A stretch of DNA of 64,000 nucleotides from Hymenobacter lucidus. Lineage in GTDB: Bacteria; Bacteroidota; Bacteroidia; Cytophagales; Hymenobacteraceae. The stretch's first letter is position 1, and each line of letters starts with the position of its first letter. The stretch covers positions 434,001 through 498,000 of the forward strand of contig NZ_JAJADR010000002.1 of assembly GCF_020447265.1 (NCBI RefSeq), given 5' to 3'. The translations under genes and the position numbers were made by a program. The notes beneath the pieces were generated by a model, which saw nothing but the letters and a program-made list of their open reading frames with translations, ran no database searches and was not told where the DNA came from. Positions 60,682-64,000 of this stretch are shown here, one piece after another.

Positions 60682-61677
60682 ATGAAAACCAACGTTATCC
60701 GCTTAGCCAGCCGCCCCCAGGGGTTGCCTACCGCCGAGCAGTTTCAGTTCGACACCCTGGATCTGGCTGTTCCCGCCGCGGGCCAGGTGCTGCTCAAAAC
60801 CCGCTACGTATCCGTCGACCCCTACATGCGGGGCCGCATGAACGAGGGCAAATCCTACGTGCCGCCCTTCGTGGTGGGCGAGCCTATTGCGGGCGGCGTG
60901 GTGGCCGAAGTTATTGAAAGCCAGAATGAAGCTTTGCCGGTGGGCAGCGTGGTAGTCGGCAACTTGCCCTGGCAGGAATTCATTCTGTCGGATGGCAAAG
61001 GCCTGAACCGCATACCGGCCGACAAGGCGCCGGTGAGCTACTTCCTGGGCTTGCTGGGCATGCCGGGCCTCACGGCTTATTTCGGTCTGCTCGATATCTG
61101 CCAGCCCAAAGCGGGTGAAACCGTGGTAGTGTCGGGTGCGGCCGGGGCCGTGGGCATGATTGTGGGCCAGCTGGCCAAGATTCAGGGGGCTCGGGTGATT
61201 GGCACGGCCGGCTCCGACGAGAAAGTGGCCTACCTGCGGCAGCTGGGCTTCGACGAGGCCATCAACTACAAAACCGCCAACATTGCCGAAGCCCTGGCCG
61301 CCGCCGCCCCCGCGGGTGTCGACTGCTACTTCGACAACGTGGGCGGCCCCATCACCGACGCGGTGTATGATTTGCTCAACAAGCACGCCCGTATTGCGCT
61401 CTGCGGCCAGATTTCAAGCTATAACGACACCGAAACGCCCGTGGGGCCGCGGCCGGAGGGCAAACTGCTCAAAACCAGCAGCAAGCTACAAGGCTTTATC
61501 GTAAGCGACTACCTCAGCCGCTGGCCCGAGGGTGTGCAAAAGCTTACCGAGTGGTATGGTCAGGGCAAGCTGCAAACCGAGGAAACCATTACGGAAGGCT
61601 TCAACCAGATTCCGGCGGCATTTCTGGGCCTGTTCAAGGGCGAGAATACTGGCAAGGCCCTGGTAAAAGTCAGCTAG
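60682..61677 (+). CDS. NADP-dependent zinc-free MDR oxidoreductase (CurA/PTGR-like)
   Basis: 331 aa from the ATG at 60682 (MKTNVIRLASRPQG). No catalytic zinc cysteines. YVSVDPYMRGRMNEGKSYVPPF is the signature of the leukotriene/curcumin reductase group. VVSGAAGAVGMIVGQLAKIQGARVIGTAGS is the NADPH-binding Rossmann motif. FDNVGGPITDAVYDLLNKHARIALCG is the conserved active-site loop. It reduces alpha,beta-unsaturated carbonyls. Located just downstream of the ohrR-ohr unit, with other detoxification genes, so a shared oxidative or electrophile stress role is plausible. Confidence 0.92.
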   Translation: MKTNVIRLASRPQGLPTAEQFQFDTLDLAVPAAGQVLLKTRYVSVDPYMRGRMNEGKSYVPPFVVGEPIAGGVVAEVIESQNEALPVGSVVVGNLPWQEFILSDGKGLNRIPADKAPVSYFLGLLGMPGLTAYFGLLDICQPKAGETVVVSGAAGAVGMIVGQLAKIQGARVIGTAGSDEKVAYLRQLGFDEAINYKTANIAEALAAAAPAGVDCYFDNVGGPITDAVYDLLNKHARIALCGQISSYNDTETPVGPRPEGKLLKTSSKLQGFIVSDYLSRWPEGVQKLTEWYGQGKLQTEETITEGFNQIPAAFLGLFKGENTGKALVKVS

Positions 61678-61705
61678 CCAAGCTGCGCAGGAAACAAAGT
61701 AGCAC

Positions 61706-61802
61706 GTCATTCCGAGCTTGCCGAGGCATCTTGCGTGCTGAGGTTGCTAGAGTAATCTGTTCCCCATGACACGCGAGATGTCTCGCTAAGGCTCGACAGG
61801 AC
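61706..61802. repeat. Palindromic repeat of the GTCATTCCGAGC type
   Basis: GTCATTCCGAGC..GCCGAGGCATCTTGCGTG at the left is answered by CACGCGAGATGTCTCGC..GGCTCGACAGGAC at the right, roughly 25 of 33 bases complementary. A half copy lies at 34247-34293. Confidence 0.7.
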
Positions 61803-61841
61803 GTTCAGGCAGCTTATCCCAAACCCACTAAAACACCTATC

Positions 61842-62150
61842 ATGACCAATCAAGCGGACATTTATTGCGTAGCGGCCGAGTGGCTGGTGCAACCCGACCA
61901 CGTAGAAACCGTGCGCCAGCTGTTGCTGGAAGCGGCAGCGGCCGTACGGGCCAACGAGCCCGGCAACCTGGTATATACAGCTCACCAGGCGGTTGACGAG
62001 CCGGCGCGCTTCTTCATCTATGAGCAGTATGTGAACCAGGACGCGCAAATAGCGCACCGCGAAACAGCCGACTTTAAGCGCATTGTGCTGGGCCAGATAG
62101 TGCCGCTACTGGCCGAGCGTAAAACCACCTTTTACCGGCTGCTAGCCTAA
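61842..62150 (+). CDS. ABM-domain (antibiotic biosynthesis monooxygenase-type) protein
   Basis: 102 aa. Dimeric ferredoxin-like fold: AEWLVQPDHVETVRQLLLEA, EPGNLVYTAHQAVDEPARFFIYEQYVNQDAQIAHRE with the conserved Glu-Gln-Tyr and the HR. These small enzymes oxidise quinols or degrade haem-like or reactive compounds. Substrate unknown. Sits between the MDR reductase and the DJ-1 gene in a stress-type cluster. Confidence 0.88.
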   Translation: MTNQADIYCVAAEWLVQPDHVETVRQLLLEAAAAVRANEPGNLVYTAHQAVDEPARFFIYEQYVNQDAQIAHRETADFKRIVLGQIVPLLAERKTTFYRLLA

Positions 62151-62185
62151 GTTTCCAGCCTTTTTTCACCTTAATTTCGACTACG

Positions 62186-62866
62186 ATGAACATATTGATG
62201 GTATTGACCTCCCACGACCAGCTGGGCAACACCGGGCACAAAACCGGCTTCTGGCTGGAGGAATTTGCGGCTCCCTACTACGTTTTCAAAGATGCCGGCG
62301 CAACCCTGACGCTGGCCTCGCCCGCCGGTGGCCAACCGCCCCTCGATCCGAAGAGCGACGACCCCAGCGCCCAGACCGACGCCACCAAGCGCTTCAAAGC
62401 CGACCCTGCGGCTCAGCAAGCCCTGGCCAACACGGTGCAGCTCGCCACGGTTTCGGCCGCCGACTACGACGCGGTATTTTACCCCGGCGGCCACGGTCCG
62501 CTGTGGGATTTGGCCGAAGACAAAAAGTCTATTGCACTGATTGAGAGCTTCTACGCCGCCGGCAAGCCCGTAGCGGCAGTGTGCCACGCGCCCGGCGTAC
62601 TGCGCCACGTAAAAGCCGCTAACGGCGAGCCGCTGGTGAAAGGCAAAAAGGTAGCAGGCTTCACCAACACCGAGGAAGAGGCCGTGCAGCTCACCGACGT
62701 CGTGCCTTTCTTGGTGGAAGACATGCTGAAGTCAACCGGCGGCAATTACTCCAAAGGCGCCGACTGGGTCCCCTACGTGGTAACGGAAGGCAACCTGATT
62801 ACGGGCCAGAACCCGGCCTCCTCGGAGCCGGCCGCCGAGGAACTGCTCAAGTTGCTGAAGAAGTAG
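62186..62866 (+). CDS. DJ-1/PfpI-family class I glutamine amidotransferase-like protein
   Basis: 226 aa. The reactive Cys is in AAVCHAPGVLRHV, the acidic partner in TGFWLEEFAAPYYVF and the strand YDAVFYPGGHGPLWDL completes the nucleophile elbow. Matches the Hsp31/YajL-like type 1 glutamine amidotransferase-domain proteins of Bacteroidota, some of which have glyoxalase III or deglycase-like activity. Last of the rightward stress cluster; terminator follows. Confidence 0.92.
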   Translation: MNILMVLTSHDQLGNTGHKTGFWLEEFAAPYYVFKDAGATLTLASPAGGQPPLDPKSDDPSAQTDATKRFKADPAAQQALANTVQLATVSAADYDAVFYPGGHGPLWDLAEDKKSIALIESFYAAGKPVAAVCHAPGVLRHVKAANGEPLVKGKKVAGFTNTEEEAVQLTDVVPFLVEDMLKSTGGNYSKGADWVPYVVTEGNLITGQNPASSEPAAEELLKLLKK

Positions 62867-62886
62867 CCGCAGCAAGTCTGTCGATG

Positions 62887-62938
62887 AAAAAGCCGCCCCA
62901 GCTGCCCCTGAAACCAAGGGTAGCCGGGGCGGCTTTTT
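62887..62938. terminator. Terminator between DJ-1 and recQ
   Basis: AAAAAGCCGCCCC (62887-62899) / GGGGCGGCTTTTT (62926-62938); bidirectional, between convergent genes. Confidence 0.88.
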
Positions 62939-62944
62939 CGTGCG

Positions 62945-64000
62945 CTACCCCAGCCGCCCATCCGGTGCGTAGCGCAGCTCGCCCAGCTCCACCAATTCCC
63001 GCAGCTGCTCGGTAACGGCCGTAGACTGCCCGGGCGCGAAATGGGCCAGCACCTCGCGGGGCGTTTGGGGGGTGGCCTTTAGAATCCGCAGCAGCTGCTC
63101 GCGCAGTCCAGCTACCGGAGCGGCAGGCTGTTGGGCTTTCTTCTGGGCCAGGCAATAGTCGCACACTTTGCAGGGTGCGGCATCCAGCTCGCCGAAGTAC
63201 TCCAGCAGCAGTTGCTGGCGGCAGCGCCCCCCGTCGGCGTAGCGGATTACCGATTCAGTTTTGTGCACGGCCAGCTCCCGGGCCTGGTTGAGCCGCTTCT
63301 GGTCCAGTGGCAGCTTAGCTGCGTCGTGGCGGCCCGTGGTAAACAGCGCCTGGGGCGACTCGTGCTTGGGCTGGTACTGAATAATGCCCGAGCGGTGCAG
63401 AAACACGAGCATTTTGCGCACGTCCAGCACGCTCTTTTTCAAGTGCTGGGCCAGGCTGTTTTCTGAAATTCGCTGGAAGCCCACGAACAATTCGCCACCG
63501 TTGAAGCGCAGCAGGCTTTTGATGAGCTGGTCGTGCTGGGCATTGGCCACCTGAAACCGGTACAGGTCGGTGTGGTCGATGGGAATGTGCACCCGAGCCG
63601 GGTTGTTCACGGCTTCATTCACCTGCACGAAGCCTTCCCGCTCCAGGGTCCGCAGGCTGTTGTGCGCGTCCAGGGCCTTGATGCGGTAGGTTTCGGCAAA
63701 TTGCTGCAGATCGAAGTCGAAGGCCACCAGTTCGCCACCGCCCACGGCCGTGCGCGAGAAGTTAGCCAGCGCCTGGTACACGCGCCGCACGGTATCGAGG
63801 GGCGGAAAGGCCTGCTGAGTGCGCCGGCGCAGTTCGTCGGCATCGTTAGGCCCCTGCAACAGCACAGCAAAGGCATACTTCTCGTCCCGCCCGGCCCGGC
63901 CGGCTTCCTGGTAATACGCTTCCAGATTATCGGGCGCGTCGAGGTGCACTACCAGGCGCACGTCGGGCTTGTCGATGCCCATGCCAAAGGCGTTGGTGGC
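62945..64000 (-). CDS. recQ: RecQ-family ATP-dependent DNA helicase (C-terminal part, cut by the right edge)
   Basis: The frame is open to the right edge, so only the C-terminal 351 residues are visible. [22 protein letters not shown] and [17 protein letters not shown] are helicase motifs V and VI. The RQC region has the four zinc cysteines ([11 protein letters not shown]... [10 protein letters not shown]). The end is short ([13 protein letters not shown]...[10 protein letters not shown]): no full HRDC domain, but a possible winged-helix tail. Unwinds recombination intermediates. The start codon lies beyond the window. Confidence 0.93.
   Translation of the reverse strand, partial: ATNAFGMGIDKPDVRLVVHLDAPDNLEAYYQEAGRAGRDEKYAFAVLLQGPNDADELRRRTQQAFPPLDTVRRVYQALANFSRTAVGGGELVAFDFDLQQFAETYRIKALDAHNSLRTLEREGFVQVNEAVNNPARVHIPIDHTDLYRFQVANAQHDQLIKSLLRFNGGELFVGFQRISENSLAQHLKKSVLDVRKMLVFLHRSGIIQYQPKHESPQALFTTGRHDAAKLPLDQKRLNQARELAVHKTESVIRYADGGRCRQQLLLEYFGELDAAPCKVCDYCLAQKKAQQPAAPVAGLREQLLRILKATPQTPREVLAHFAPGQSTAVTEQLRELVELGELRYAPDGRLG

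Noticed and set aside
1..64000. CRISPR arrays, rRNA genes, intact transposases or integrases
   Set aside because: No regularly spaced direct repeats, rRNA signature or DDE/HUH/tyrosine recombinase motifs were seen.

Overview
This 64 kb window comes from a GC-rich member of the Bacteroidota, most likely Hymenobacter or a close relative in the Cytophagales. The evidence is a SusC/SusD pair, four secreted proteins with type IX secretion (T9SS) C-terminal sorting domains, a DUF5916 outer-membrane-type protein, a 7TM/HisKA_3/NarL cassette typical of the group, and many palindromic intergenic repeats. No rRNA, CRISPR array or intact transposase was seen. One tRNA with a CAT anticodon is present.

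Layout. 1-2.1 kb: two helical proteins, one cut by the left edge, that look like a two-component ClyA/XaxAB/Hbl-type pore-forming toxin. 2.2-10.1 kb: a UvrA2-type ABC ATPase, a three-gene operon (methyltransferase, VanZ-like, glycosyltransferase 2), an unknown 342-aa protein, MsrB, a small unknown protein and an AraC-type regulator. 10.5-18.2 kb: SusC/SusD nutrient-uptake pair, an NTF2-fold immunity-like lipoprotein and DUF5916. 18.7-26.2 kb: small proteins, a leucine-rich-repeat (LRR) protein kinase, an M3 metallopeptidase, and a membrane protein/histidine kinase/response regulator operon. 26.5-38.9 kb: Kelch T9SS protein, SWIM/SNF2 helicase, TatA, intradiol-dioxygenase-like lipoprotein, pirin-like cupin, DUF3037 + HipA-like kinase pair, T9SS protein and aldo/keto reductase.

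39.1-48.6 kb is an accessory island, partly low in GC. It holds decayed phage-tail genes (frameshifts, in-frame stops, a truncated tape-measure-like gene). Between them sit intact secreted cargo genes: two paralogous lipoproteins and a ricin-type lectin with a T9SS tail. A repeated leader hairpin precedes each phage gene. Fragments of an MltR-like protein and of a subtilisin-like (S8) peptidase follow. The island ends beside the 3' end of the tRNA gene.

48.8-64 kb returns to core genes: HAD hydrolase, M50 site-2 protease, Pgk, a tandem double D-Ala-D-Ala ligase, PASTA protein, T9SS protein, rhodanese, an OhrR/Ohr peroxide-response pair, quinone-reductase-like and stress genes, and RecQ cut by the right edge.

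The most unusual signals are: two palindromic repeat-like inserts carried in frame inside the D-Ala ligase gene; the cargo-bearing degraded phage island with its repeated leader; the XaxAB-like pair; and several perfect long palindromes (20695-20744, 48248-48285, and two related hairpins between pgk and ddl).
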